DNA of 48,119 nt. It comes from Sphingopyxis sp. KK2. GTDB taxonomy: Bacteria > Pseudomonadota > Alphaproteobacteria > Sphingomonadales > Sphingomonadaceae. Made by a program: the position numbers and the translations under genes. Location: positions 1 through 48,119 of the forward strand of contig NZ_LYVN01000013.1 in NCBI RefSeq assembly GCF_001990265.1, in the 5' to 3' direction. Each line of letters opens with the position of its first letter. Within the stretch, counting starts at the first letter, position 1. The notes below the pieces were generated by a model that was given only the letters and a program-made list of their open reading frames with translations, was not told the DNA's origin and searched no databases. This document shows positions 1 through 7,629 of this stretch, piece after piece.

Positions 1-163
1 GGGTCGGCGTGGGGGTCGGGGTCGGCGTGGGAGTCGGCGTCGGCGCCGGAATCACGATCACGCCTTCACCGGGCGACGCGACGCCGTCGGCACCGCACGC
101 GGCCAGGATGGAACAGGCCACGCTGCTGAGCATGACCAAACGAACGCGCGCGAAAGCCGCCAT
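1..163 (-). CDS. Lipoprotein with Pro-Thr repeat linker, 5' end only (partial)
   Basis: The gene starts at ATG 163 on the minus strand and runs off the left edge. The first 54 codons give a short positive N-terminus, a hydrophobic stretch and a lipobox ending LAAC with the cysteine at residue 23, so export and lipidation at the inner face of the envelope are expected. After it comes a run of alternating Pro and Thr, encoded by imperfect 6-base units, which acts as an extended linker in other sphingomonad secreted proteins. The functional domain lies outside the window, so no function can be given. An ORF on the opposite strand over the same bases reads Gly-Val repeats and is a shadow. Confidence 0.7.
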   Translation of the reverse strand, partial: MAAFARVRLVMLSSVACSILAACGADGVASPGEGVIVIPAPTPTPTPTPTPTPT

Positions 164-484
164 GAAATTCTCCGTTATCCGCTGTGCGCGCTCAAACGGT
201 CGAGCGACGCCCCTGCTGAAAAATCACCGGCCAGCGCGAAGGGATCGTCCCGCCACACCCCCGGTGACGCCGCCACTAGGGTGATTCGGTGACGGTCTGA
301 CGCCAGAGCGATGACAGTTGAGTGACTCTTCGGAGTCGATTTCATGACACGCGCCCAAGCGCGTCATGCAGCTTCTTCGCAGCTGCAAAAATAAATGCGG
401 TCATGGTCGCTTGCATCGCTCGGCAAGCTTTGCTAGGCGCCCGCTCCTACCTGGTGCCGGACCCGATCCGGACCATCATGATGT
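164..484. other. Intergenic spacer with clustered hairpins upstream of tRNA-Leu
   Basis: No gene is supported here. Three hairpins lie close together: GACTC/GAGTC around a TTCG loop (324-337), CATGAC..GCGC pairing with GCGC..GTCATG with a two-base bulge (343-368), and GCAGCT/AGCTGC (368-386). None is followed by a T-run on the plus strand. The spacer should also hold the promoters of the lipoprotein gene (minus) and tRNA-Leu (plus), but I cannot place them with confidence. Confidence 0.5.
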
Positions 485-571
485 GCGGTCGTGGCGGAAC
501 TGGTAGACGCGCAACGTTGAGGTCGTTGTGGCCGAAAGGCCGTGGAAGTTCGAGTCTTCTCGACCGCACCA
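485..571 (+). tRNA. tRNA-Leu (anticodon GAG)
   Basis: The acceptor arms GCGGTCG (485-491) and CGACCGC (561-567) pair perfectly, followed by discriminator A and an encoded CCA (569-571). The anticodon stem CAACG/CGTTG encloses the loop TTGAGGT, giving anticodon GAG (reads CUC). A long variable arm GGCC-GAAA-GGCC, typical of Leu, and a T-arm GAAG-TTCGAGT-CTTC are present. It sits at the left edge of an accessory region carrying a recombinase, but I found no second copy of its 3' end at the other edge, so use as an attachment site is not shown. Confidence 0.97.
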
Positions 572-704
572 GACAGTCCGGTAGGACTACAAAAATCAGC
601 ATAAATGCATGGCCGCCCCGCAAGGGCGCGCCGTTCTGCGCCATTCGCGGCGGAGCAATCCCGACCTGCAGTCAGAGACGTCCAAGTTCCGTCGATCGCG
701 AGAG

Positions 705-731
705 CAAAAAGAAGCCCGGTCTCGGCCGGGC
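705..731 (-). terminator. Rho-independent terminator of the recombinase operon
   Basis: Read on the minus strand, a GCCCGG stem, a six-base loop and CCGGGC are followed by TTCTTTTTG. It lies 30 bases beyond the recombinase stop codon, in the correct orientation. Confidence 0.8.
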
Positions 732-760
732 ATAAGAGTGACTGCAGTGGATATCGCTGT

Positions 761-2461
761 TTAGAACCCCAGCGCGACCTTCTGTTCCTGCCAGTGCATC
801 GGCAGCTCGATGCGCGTCAGCATCGGTGCGGTGAGCTTCGCCGGCTGACGTCCCTCGACGATCGCCGTCACAATCTCAGGAGCCAGGCAGGACAAAGCAA
901 CAAGCTTTGTCAGCCGCGTTCGGCAACGACCAAGCTCGGCCGCGATGGCCGCGATCGATTGGGCCGGTCGTTCCATCACCAGCTTTCTCGCCGCATGGGC
1001 CTCAGCAACGAGTTGCACCAGCTTCTCATCACGCTGCCGTGGCGGCACCGCCGGAGCGGATGGCGGGAGCACGAGACGCAGCGCATGGCCACGCCGAACT
1101 TTGATTACCGGACAATGAAGGACAAGATCGGCGGGCTCTTCTTCTTCCGGTGCCTGGGGAAGGCCGAGTTGCTCTCTCAGTTTCGTGACATCGAGCTGGA
1201 TCGCGATGTCATCGAGTGCGAGATCGATACGGCTGACTATTTGAACGATCGCGTCTCGGCATTCGCCCATCGCATCCGAGCGCAGCTTTGCAGCCATTGC
1301 CAGCGCTGACGATAGTGTCGCATTGATGATCTCGGCGCTGCGATCCGCCGACATTGCGACGATCGTTTGCTGGTCCTCAAGGAAGGTCGCGAGCCGGGCA
1401 CGGATCAGCGGTTCGATGTCTGTCGCCGTCACCCGCCATGCCACTCCACCCTCGGCGTCTGTGCGAGTTTGATAATAACGGTGGCGCCGCTTCTGGGTGC
1501 CGCCCCTGCCGTTGGACACGGTCTTCGACGAATGGCTAGGCGACATCGGACGCCCCTCCCCGTCATACAGCATGCCGATTAGCAAGCTCGGCCTGCGCGC
1601 GGGCTGACGGCTCGATCCGCCCTGCGACCGCGCGGCGAGCGCACGCTGGACGTCATCCCACAGCTCTTCCGAGACGATGGCTTCCTGCTCGCCAGGAAAA
1701 GCTTCTCCTTTGTGGACCATGTCGCCCCGATACATCCGGTTGGCGAGCAGGTGATAGATCGTGCCGCGGCGAAACGGACAGCCGCCCTTGTGCGGGCCAC
1801 TGGACCTGATCTGCACCTTGGTACGATATCCGTCAGCGGTAAGCTCGTCAGCTAGCGCTCGGACCGAGCCGAGAACAAGATAGCGCCGCATGATATGACG
1901 AACCTGCTCGGCCTCCTTCGGTTCAACAATAAGCTTTCGGTCACGGACGATGTAGCCGAGCGGAACAGGACCGCCCATCCACATGCCCTTCCGCTTCGAG
2001 GCAGCGATCTTGTCGCGGATGCGTTCACCGGTCACTTCGCGTTCGAACTGCGCAAAGGACAACAGCATGTTCAGCGTCAACCGGCCCATGCTGGTCGTGG
2101 TGTTGAACGATTGGGTGATCGATACGAAGCTGGCACCCGCGTTATCAAGCACATCAACGATCCGGGCAAAGTCCGAGAGGCTGCGGGTCAGCCGGTCGAT
2201 CTTGTAGAGCAAGATGACGTCGACCTTTCCGGCGGCAACGTCGGCCATCAGCCGCTTCAGTCCTGGCCGCTCCATGTTCCCGCCCGAGAAGCCGCCATCG
2301 TCATAGCGGTCGGGCACCACCTTCCATCCTTCGTGGCGTTGGCTAACGGCGTAGGCGGCGCAGGCTTCATATTGGGCGTCGAGGCTGTTGAACTCCTGTT
2401 CGAGGCCGTCGTCGGTCGATTTGCGCGTATATATGGCGCAGCGAATGACCCGCTCAGCCAC
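761..2461 (-). CDS. Large serine recombinase of the DUF2924-associated type
   Basis: Site-specific DNA recombinase, 566 aa, expected to integrate or excise a mobile element. The N-terminal resolvase domain (about residues 5-150) has the nucleophile Ser15 in YTRKST, the LYKIDRLTRS segment and FEREVTGERIRDKI. The recombinase domain follows (about 165-260, with GYRTKVQ and RGTIYHLLANRMYRG), then a region in the place of the zinc ribbon that lacks the usual cysteines, and a charged C-terminal part. It starts at GTG 2461 and overlaps the end of the DUF2924 gene by 8 bases, so translation is probably coupled. Its terminator is at 705-731. The length agrees with this family. The element's attachment sites are not identifiable by eye. 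Recombinase activity is secure; the substrate is unknown. Confidence 0.93.
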   Translation of the reverse strand: MAERVIRCAIYTRKSTDDGLEQEFNSLDAQYEACAAYAVSQRHEGWKVVPDRYDDGGFSGGNMERPGLKRLMADVAAGKVDVILLYKIDRLTRSLSDFARIVDVLDNAGASFVSITQSFNTTTSMGRLTLNMLLSFAQFEREVTGERIRDKIAASKRKGMWMGGPVPLGYIVRDRKLIVEPKEAEQVRHIMRRYLVLGSVRALADELTADGYRTKVQIRSSGPHKGGCPFRRGTIYHLLANRMYRGDMVHKGEAFPGEQEAIVSEELWDDVQRALAARSQGGSSRQPARRPSLLIGMLYDGEGRPMSPSHSSKTVSNGRGGTQKRRHRYYQTRTDAEGGVAWRVTATDIEPLIRARLATFLEDQQTIVAMSADRSAEIINATLSSALAMAAKLRSDAMGECRDAIVQIVSRIDLALDDIAIQLDVTKLREQLGLPQAPEEEEPADLVLHCPVIKVRRGHALRLVLPPSAPAVPPRQRDEKLVQLVAEAHAARKLVMERPAQSIAAIAAELGRCRTRLTKLVALSCLAPEIVTAIVEGRQPAKLTAPMLTRIELPMHWQEQKVALGF

Positions 2462-2897
2462 GGCGCGACCTCATGCCGAAAAAGCGTGGCCCCGACCAAT
2501 GCGCGCCGGTTACTTCCCGGGCAATATGGCTCAGCGACTTGTAGGGCCGCCCTTCCCACTCGAAGCAGCCGCCGTCACGGACCAGTACCTCGACGGTCCG
2601 GCCATTCCATTCACGGATCAGGCGGGTGCCGTCTGCAAGCCTGATCGGCATGACCACCGGCGGCTGGCCCTGCTCTGAGCCGCCGGTCGAAAGGTTGCTA
2701 ACCCGCGCAAGCTCCCGCCGGATGATCGCAGGGACTTCTCCGTACCGGCGTTCCTGCAGCATTTGCGCGGTCAGGCGCCGGAAAAGCGGATCGGGGAGAC
2801 GTGGCGCCCCCCTTGCCCCGAGTTTGGTCCAATGCGCTTCGACCGCGGGGCGCGGCATCGCGGGCAGAGCCGCGATGACGGTGTCAATTCTCGACAT
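2454..2897 (-). CDS. DUF2924 domain protein, accessory to the serine recombinase
   Basis: 147 aa, no known biochemical role. The family is recognised from the N-terminal MSRIDTVIAALPAMPR, a central segment with RRYGEVPAIIRRELAR, and a C-terminal half with LIREWNGRTVEVLV, FEWEGRPYKSLSHIAREVTG and HWSGPRFFG. The family is often found between a DUF3489 protein and a serine recombinase, exactly as here. The start at ATG 2897 is chosen over an upstream in-frame extension because it overlaps the DUF3489 stop by one base (TGATG) and matches the family N-terminus. The C-terminal domain resembles small DNA-binding modules, so a part in target recognition is plausible but not shown. Confidence 0.88.
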   Translation of the reverse strand: MSRIDTVIAALPAMPRPAVEAHWTKLGARGAPRLPDPLFRRLTAQMLQERRYGEVPAIIRRELARVSNLSTGGSEQGQPPVVMPIRLADGTRLIREWNGRTVEVLVRDGGCFEWEGRPYKSLSHIAREVTGAHWSGPRFFGMRSRRG

Positions 2898-3163
2898 CAG
2901 GCCTCGCCCGCCCCGGCCGTGATGGCCGGTGCCATCCCGTGCCATGCCGATGCGCCGCCTTCGCACTTCGAGCGGGTGATAGCCCAGCCCTTTTTGCGGA
3001 GGCCCGTCAGATAGGCTCGGCAGCTGTGCGGCTGCCAGCCGGTAGCCGTGGTGAGGTCTTCGAGTGTGGCGCCTTCGCTGCGGGTCAGCAGCGTCGCTAC
3101 CGCGGTCGATTTGGTGGGATTGGTGGCGCCCGGCGCTTCGTTAGTATCGGTCTTTGTGGTCAT
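2897..3163 (-). CDS. DUF3489 domain protein, first gene of the recombinase trio
   Basis: 88 aa. After a polar N-terminal tail (residues 1-20) comes the DUF3489 core with EGATLEDLTTATGWQPHSCR and LRKKGWAITRSK, a winged-helix-like pattern suggesting DNA binding. ATG 3163 has a good ribosome site (AAGGAG eight bases upstream). It leads a three-gene unit with DUF2924 and the recombinase, all joined by overlaps. Function within the element is unknown; control of recombinase expression or excision direction is a reasonable guess. Confidence 0.87.
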   Translation of the reverse strand: MTTKTDTNEAPGATNPTKSTAVATLLTRSEGATLEDLTTATGWQPHSCRAYLTGLRKKGWAITRSKCEGGASAWHGMAPAITAGAGEA

Positions 3164-3359
3164 GTCGGATCTCCTTGCAGACCCGGTTCATCCGGGCCCA
3201 CTGATCCGAGGCCACTTACGCGCCATGCGTATCGGCCGGGCCAGCGCTTGGCTGGCGGGAACAGCAATGCTTGCGCGGCGCGGCAAGTCCAGTCGATTGG
3301 CGAACTAATTTCAGAAAGATGGATATCGACTTGTGCGGGCGGTCGAGCATGGTCGCCGC

Positions 3360-3572
3360 ATGGCACATGACAGCCACTCCTCACCCGGCACGAAGATGCC
3401 CCCCTTGTTCGCCGAAATCACAGCGCTGATCGAAGATGCGCATGAGATCGCGGTCCAGGGGCAAGACGCCAAGCTGACGGCCGAAGAGTACCGAGCCATC
3501 GGGAGAGAACTGCAGAATGTGCTTTGTCTCGCACTGCAACGCATCGGGAGCGTCCGGGCCGCTCTCATCTAG
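3360..3572 (+). CDS. Small hypothetical protein, divergent from the recombinase trio
   Basis: 70 aa from ATG 3360; an in-frame start at 3333 is possible. The sequence reads as a helical soluble protein, with LFAEITALIEDAHEIAVQGQ and LTAEEYRAIGRELQNVLCLA, and no membrane segment. I do not recognise the family. It lies divergently from the DUF3489 gene and ends four bases inside the converging ORF at 3569. The absence of rare-looking residue runs and the amphipathic pattern argue that it is coding. Confidence 0.5.
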   Translation: MAHDSHSSPGTKMPPLFAEITALIEDAHEIAVQGQDAKLTAEEYRAIGRELQNVLCLALQRIGSVRAALI

Positions 3573-3787
3573 CCTTCGCCGTGCAATCGCTTTTTCATTC
3601 GATCGCTAAAAGCTTCACGTGCAATTTGCAGAAAAAAAGTGCCCGGCCTGAAAGTTTCAAATTTTACAACGTGTTGCACGTCAGCATCAGTCATAGTCCA
3701 TTCGACAGACACGCTGCCGAATTTCGTCGCGGTCCGCACGATCTGCTGTATTGGCCGCCGCGCGACCCGATGGAGGAGCTCCTTCAT
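3569..3787 (-). CDS. Small hypothetical protein, orphan in the island
   Basis: 72 aa from ATG 3787 (a GTG lies directly before it). No family recognised. The protein is basic with alternating hydrophobic residues (FGSVSVEWTMTDADVQHVV), which looks more like real protein than antisense noise. The base composition is clearly less GC-rich than its neighbours, as expected for acquired DNA. No convincing ribosome site precedes it, and a plus-strand terminator (3798-3822) sits immediately upstream, leaving little room for a promoter. It could instead be non-coding. Confidence 0.35.
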   Translation of the reverse strand: MKELLHRVARRPIQQIVRTATKFGSVSVEWTMTDADVQHVVKFETFRPGTFFLQIAREAFSDRMKKRLHGEG

Positions 3788-3797
3788 CACAAAACTT

Positions 3798-3822
3798 GGC
3801 GGCCTTCGGGGCCGCCTTTTTT
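3798..3822 (+). terminator. Rho-independent terminator (plus strand)
   Basis: Perfect 7-bp stem GGCGGCC/GGCCGCC with a TTCGG loop, followed by six T (3817-3822). It would end any transcript from the small gene at 3360-3572 or from an unrecognised RNA in 3573-3797, and it insulates the helicase gene downstream. Confidence 0.85.
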
Positions 3823-4125
3823 GTGCGTCCGCTTTGCGCCCGATCTCGGTCGTTGCGAGAGCCGTTTACCCGAGCCGAAAGCAGACGTCTATCCTCCGGC
3901 CATAAATGGGGCGCTCGAGATCGCCATTCTTATGGCAACGCCCGCGTGCGCGATCTTCCCGCGGGATAAAGATATTATCACTTAGTAGCCTTCCAGATGC
4001 CGTGAGGCTGTCTCTCGCAATGCCAATCAAACCATATTGAACCAATACTCAGTAAAGACGCGCGCCTTCGCCTTGCCCTTAGTTGTGAATGCGCTACGCA
4101 TGGCAGCGGTTTGGGGGAGAGAGCC
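3823..4125. other. AT-richer upstream region of the helicase-PLD module
   Basis: About 300 bases without a supported gene. The last 150 bases are comparatively AT-rich (for example around 3965-3990 and 4025-4055) and should carry the promoter of the downstream defence module. I see no clean -35/-10 pair. The ribosome site of the helicase gene, GGGGGAGAG, is at 4112-4120. Confidence 0.4.
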
Positions 4126-7100
4126 TTGGCGGATCAATATATAGACGATCGGTACAGGCTTCGCCGCAAGCTGATCCCAGGCGACCCGCAGCGAGGCGTG
4201 CCCGACCTGTGGGCGGCCGAAGACACCGGCGATGTCTATTTCGTGAAAGTATGGCGGCGCGGGAGCGGCGACCAGGGCGACGTCAAAGCGCTCTGGAACC
4301 GCGAAGTGCGCGGTCTCATGCGCCTGCAGGGCTATCCGGGAGCGGGCGAGCTCTTCGTGCGCCTGAAGCAGCTCGGCGCCGACGAGCGCCAATATTATGC
4401 CGTGCTCGACGGCGGCCGCCGCCTGCTGCTGTCGGCGGTGCTCAAGGAGCGCGCCCGTTACAACTGGCTGCAGAATCTCGCCGAGCTCAACCGGCGACGC
4501 TCGCTGTGGGAAGGGCTGCGGCGGATCGCCGAGGGCCTTGCCCTGCTCCACAGCGAGGGCACGCTCCACCGCTCGCTCTCCGCCGATTCGATCTTCACCG
4601 CTCCCGAGGGTCTCGGCGACTTCCGGCTGAGCGGTTTCGAATGGTCGCTTCGCGTGGCGGGACGCGACGGCGCTGCCCCGAAAGTCGCGAACCGCGACGG
4701 GCTGCGCGCCGCCGAACTCGACCGCGGCAGCGGCGAATATTCGACGGCGACCGACTGGTTCGATTTCGGGGTGCTTGCGGCGCATGTCTTCGGCATCGAT
4801 CCGAAACAGCACCGCAAGCGGGACTCGCTGCGCGCGCATGTCGAACGGCTTTCGGCGCTCAATCGCGGCGAGCGCGAGTTCATTCTGCAGCTGCTCGCGG
4901 AAAGCGCCGAGGACCGCCTCAACGATGACAAGGCGGTGCTCTTCGCGCTGCGCAACATCACCAACGAGCTCAGCATATCGAGCGGCGCGAGCGGCCGCAG
5001 CCTCGTGCTCGCCGTGCGGATCCTCGAAGGAGGCAATCTCGCGCAGGCGGTCGAACTCGCGTCGAAAGGCGAGGCACCCGCCGACATGCCGATGGCGCAG
5101 CGCAACTGGATCGAGCGCGACTTGCGGGGTGATATCCGGATCATCGCGCGCGGCGCCGCGAGCCCGCACTATATCCTGCGCGGCGAGCAGCTGAGCTACC
5201 GCGTCAAAGAATGGACTATCGGCGCTTCGTCAACCTGGAGCATCGGTTATTGCGAGGCCGTCGAGACCGTTCCACGGACCACGATCCACGATCAATATTT
5301 CAGTCGCGGCGACCGCAATATCGAGATCATCCTCTACCCCAAGGTCCGCAACAGCCAGCAGACGATCCGCGACCGCGCGGCGCCCTGGGACCGCATCTTC
5401 CCCTTTCGTCAGACCTTCGAAGCGCTCGAGCCGCATCTGCGCGACGTTCATGATTTCTTTCGCGTCACCCAGCAGCTCGATACCGTCGTCACCGTCGCCG
5501 AAATCTGTCCCGTCGAAATATTGCGGGTCCACCGCACCGAGAGCGATACCGAGGTCGAGGTCACCCCGTTCAGCGAGCCCGACCGCAACGATCTCGCGCA
5601 GGCCCTCGGACTCGAGCCGCCCGCCGACCGCCTGCGCGACTGGTTCAAGCTCGGCGCCGAGCAGGTCACCACCGACGATGAGGACGACCCGCGGCGCGAC
5701 ACCTACACCTTGCTCAGCCGCCGCACGATCAAGTCCGACGCCAATAATGAGGCCGACTGGACCTTCGTCGGCGCCACCCCGCATCCTTCGGGTCCGCGCT
5801 ATCTTTTTACCTGTTCGGGCAGTCCGCCGCTCGCCGAGGGCGCCACGCGCTATCTCGCGCGCAATTTCGGCGGCACGATCGCGCAGATACGTCGGCGGCA
5901 GAAAGCGATCGAGGAAATGCGCTCGCACGAGAGCCTGCTCCGCCTCATCGACGACCCGCTGCGCGCGAGCCATAGCGACCAGGAAGCGGCGCCCGAGGGG
6001 CGCGTGCCGCTGAAGCTCGACCAGTCGAAGACCGACACGCTCGACCAGCTCTGGCGCATGCAGCCCTCCTTCGCGGTGCAGGGGCCGCCGGGCACGGGCA
6101 AAACGACGCTCATCCGCGCTTTCGCCGACCGGCTGATGAGCGCCGACCCAAGCGCCCAACTGTTGGTCACCGCGCATTCGCACCACACGGTGGATGATGT
6201 CCTTCGCAAGCTCGACGAGACATTCGGCAATCTTCCCGAAAAGGAACGGCCGATCCTGCTCCGGCTCGGCGCGCGCGGGCGCGTCGAGCACGACGCCCCG
6301 GCGGTTACCGACAAGCTTCTCGCGCGCCTTGCCGGAAGCGCGCTCGCCGTGCGGATGCCCGAGTTTTTACGCCGCCGCATGGCCGAAACCGCGCAGGCGA
6401 GCGCTGCGGGCAACGCCAATGATCTGCATCTCAGGCCGATGCAATTGCTCGTCCAGGACGCCGCCAACCTGACCTTCGCGACCTCCAACGCGGGCGAACT
6501 CGCCGAGCTTGCCGACCGCGGCCGGCGCTTCGATTGGTCGATCATCGAGGAGGCCGGGAAGGCGCATGGCTTCGACATGGCGGTGGCGCTCGAGGAGAGC
6601 CACCGCCTGCTCCTGATCGGTGATCATTTCCAGCTGCCGCCGTTCAACGCCCAGCTCTTCAAGCGGCTGCTCGGCGACCCGCTTCGCGTGCGCGCCGCGC
6701 TCTCGAAGGGCGCCGGCTTCGCGCCCGGGCTGGTCGATTCGACGATCGTCGAGGAGGATGAGGACCGCGTCCCCTTCGGCGAACGCTGCGAACGATGGCG
6801 CGGCATGGTCGATCTGTTCGCCAAGATTTTCACGAGCAGCTTCTCCGAGGAGGAGGGGCGTCCCGGCCCCGCCGCGACGCTCACCGACCAGCATCGCATG
6901 CACCCGGCGATCGCCTCGGTAGTGGGGCGCATCTTCTATCCCGACCCGGACAGTGCGTCGGGCACGCTCATCCACACGCCCGACGAGGCGCGCGAGCGAT
7001 TCGAGGAGCAGCCGCCCTACGAGCTCGTCGAAAATGCCTGGTTGCCGGCGCAGCGCATCGTCTGGGTCGATGTCGACTGGCTCCAGAAGGAAAAATTCTC

Positions 7101-7629
7101 CGAAGGCGAGGTCGACGGGCTGTTCCGGTCGCCCGTCGAGGTGGACGCGGTCGTCAAGACGCTGACCCAGTTCCGTGCCGGGTCGGCGGAAAGTTGCGAG
7201 TGCCAGATTTTGAGCCCCTATAATGACCAGCTCGGTCTTCTCCGCTCAACCATCGGGGCAGGGCTCGCGGGAGAACTCGCGCATATGGCGAAGCCACCCT
7301 TCTCCCTGCGCGGCGGCAAGAGGATGGGGGCGACCGTCGATGAATTCCAGGGAAGCGAGGCCGATGTGGTCGTGGTCAGTCTCGTTCGCAACAATGCGCT
7401 CGTTCCCTGGAAGAGCGTCGGCTTTTTGCGCGAGGCCAACCGGATGAACGTGCTTTTGAGCCGCGCGCGCCACAAGCTGGTGATCGTCGGCAGCTGGGAT
7501 TTCTTTGCATCGCGCTGCGACGCGCATACAGACGAGGACGTCGACTACAGCTATATGCGCCGCATGATGGCGGTGATGGCCGACGCCGAGGCTCAGGGTG
7601 AACTCGCGCGCGTGAGGGCGCCGGCATGA
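4126..7629 (+). CDS. mkoA: Kinase-like domain/SF1 (UPF1-type) helicase fusion, probable Mokosh type I MkoA
   Basis: 1167 aa. Residues 1-280 form a protein-kinase-like fold: the ATP-binding Lys41 (FVKVW) and Glu60 are kept, but the HRD motif reads HRS (148-150) and DFG reads SGF (169-171), so phosphotransfer is unlikely. Residues about 630-1150 are a COG1112/UPF1-type SF1 helicase: Walker A GPPGTGKTT (653-661), motif II IIEEAGK (806-812), QLPPF, DQHRMHP (921-927), VDEFQGSEAD (1071-1080) and NVLLSRARHK (1108-1117). The start is TTG 4126, preceded by GGGGGAGAG; an earlier TTG at 4111 has no such site. The stop overlaps the PLD gene by ATGA. Kinase-helicase plus PLD nuclease is the published domain recipe of Mokosh type I, an anti-phage system. 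Identification rests on domain architecture only. Confidence 0.82.
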   Translation: MADQYIDDRYRLRRKLIPGDPQRGVPDLWAAEDTGDVYFVKVWRRGSGDQGDVKALWNREVRGLMRLQGYPGAGELFVRLKQLGADERQYYAVLDGGRRLLLSAVLKERARYNWLQNLAELNRRRSLWEGLRRIAEGLALLHSEGTLHRSLSADSIFTAPEGLGDFRLSGFEWSLRVAGRDGAAPKVANRDGLRAAELDRGSGEYSTATDWFDFGVLAAHVFGIDPKQHRKRDSLRAHVERLSALNRGEREFILQLLAESAEDRLNDDKAVLFALRNITNELSISSGASGRSLVLAVRILEGGNLAQAVELASKGEAPADMPMAQRNWIERDLRGDIRIIARGAASPHYILRGEQLSYRVKEWTIGASSTWSIGYCEAVETVPRTTIHDQYFSRGDRNIEIILYPKVRNSQQTIRDRAAPWDRIFPFRQTFEALEPHLRDVHDFFRVTQQLDTVVTVAEICPVEILRVHRTESDTEVEVTPFSEPDRNDLAQALGLEPPADRLRDWFKLGAEQVTTDDEDDPRRDTYTLLSRRTIKSDANNEADWTFVGATPHPSGPRYLFTCSGSPPLAEGATRYLARNFGGTIAQIRRRQKAIEEMRSHESLLRLIDDPLRASHSDQEAAPEGRVPLKLDQSKTDTLDQLWRMQPSFAVQGPPGTGKTTLIRAFADRLMSADPSAQLLVTAHSHHTVDDVLRKLDETFGNLPEKERPILLRLGARGRVEHDAPAVTDKLLARLAGSALAVRMPEFLRRRMAETAQASAAGNANDLHLRPMQLLVQDAANLTFATSNAGELAELADRGRRFDWSIIEEAGKAHGFDMAVALEESHRLLLIGDHFQLPPFNAQLFKRLLGDPLRVRAALSKGAGFAPGLVDSTIVEEDEDRVPFGERCERWRGMVDLFAKIFTSSFSEEEGRPGPAATLTDQHRMHPAIASVVGRIFYPDPDSASGTLIHTPDEARERFEEQPPYELVENAWLPAQRIVWVDVDWLQKEKFSEGEVDGLFRSPVEVDAVVKTLTQFRAGSAESCECQILSPYNDQLGLLRSTIGAGLAGELAHMAKPPFSLRGGKRMGATVDEFQGSEADVVVVSLVRNNALVPWKSVGFLREANRMNVLLSRARHKLVIVGSWDFFASRCDAHTDEDVDYSYMRRMMAVMADAEAQGELARVRAPA

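Noticed and set aside
1..60. Short tandem GTCGGCGTGGG-type units as a CRISPR or minisatellite
   Set aside because: They encode the Pro-Thr linker of a lipoprotein in frame, with no spacers between units.
485..571. tRNA-Leu as an attachment site with a duplicated 3' end
   Set aside because: No second copy of the tRNA 3' end was found near 3.2-4.1 kb or 8.9-9.0 kb, and serine recombinases rarely use tRNA genes.
447..644. 65-codon minus-strand ORF across tRNA-Leu
   Set aside because: It is the antisense reading of the tRNA, a well-known spurious peptide pattern (RRLELPRPFGH).
3160..3384. 74-codon minus-strand ORF upstream of the DUF3489 gene
   Set aside because: It occupies the expected promoter region, is rich in Pro, Gly and Arg without a pattern, and overlaps the divergent small gene.
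4027..5169. 380-codon minus-strand ORF opposite the start of the helicase gene
   Set aside because: Shadow of the kinase-like domain; the plus-strand frame has clear motifs and a ribosome site.
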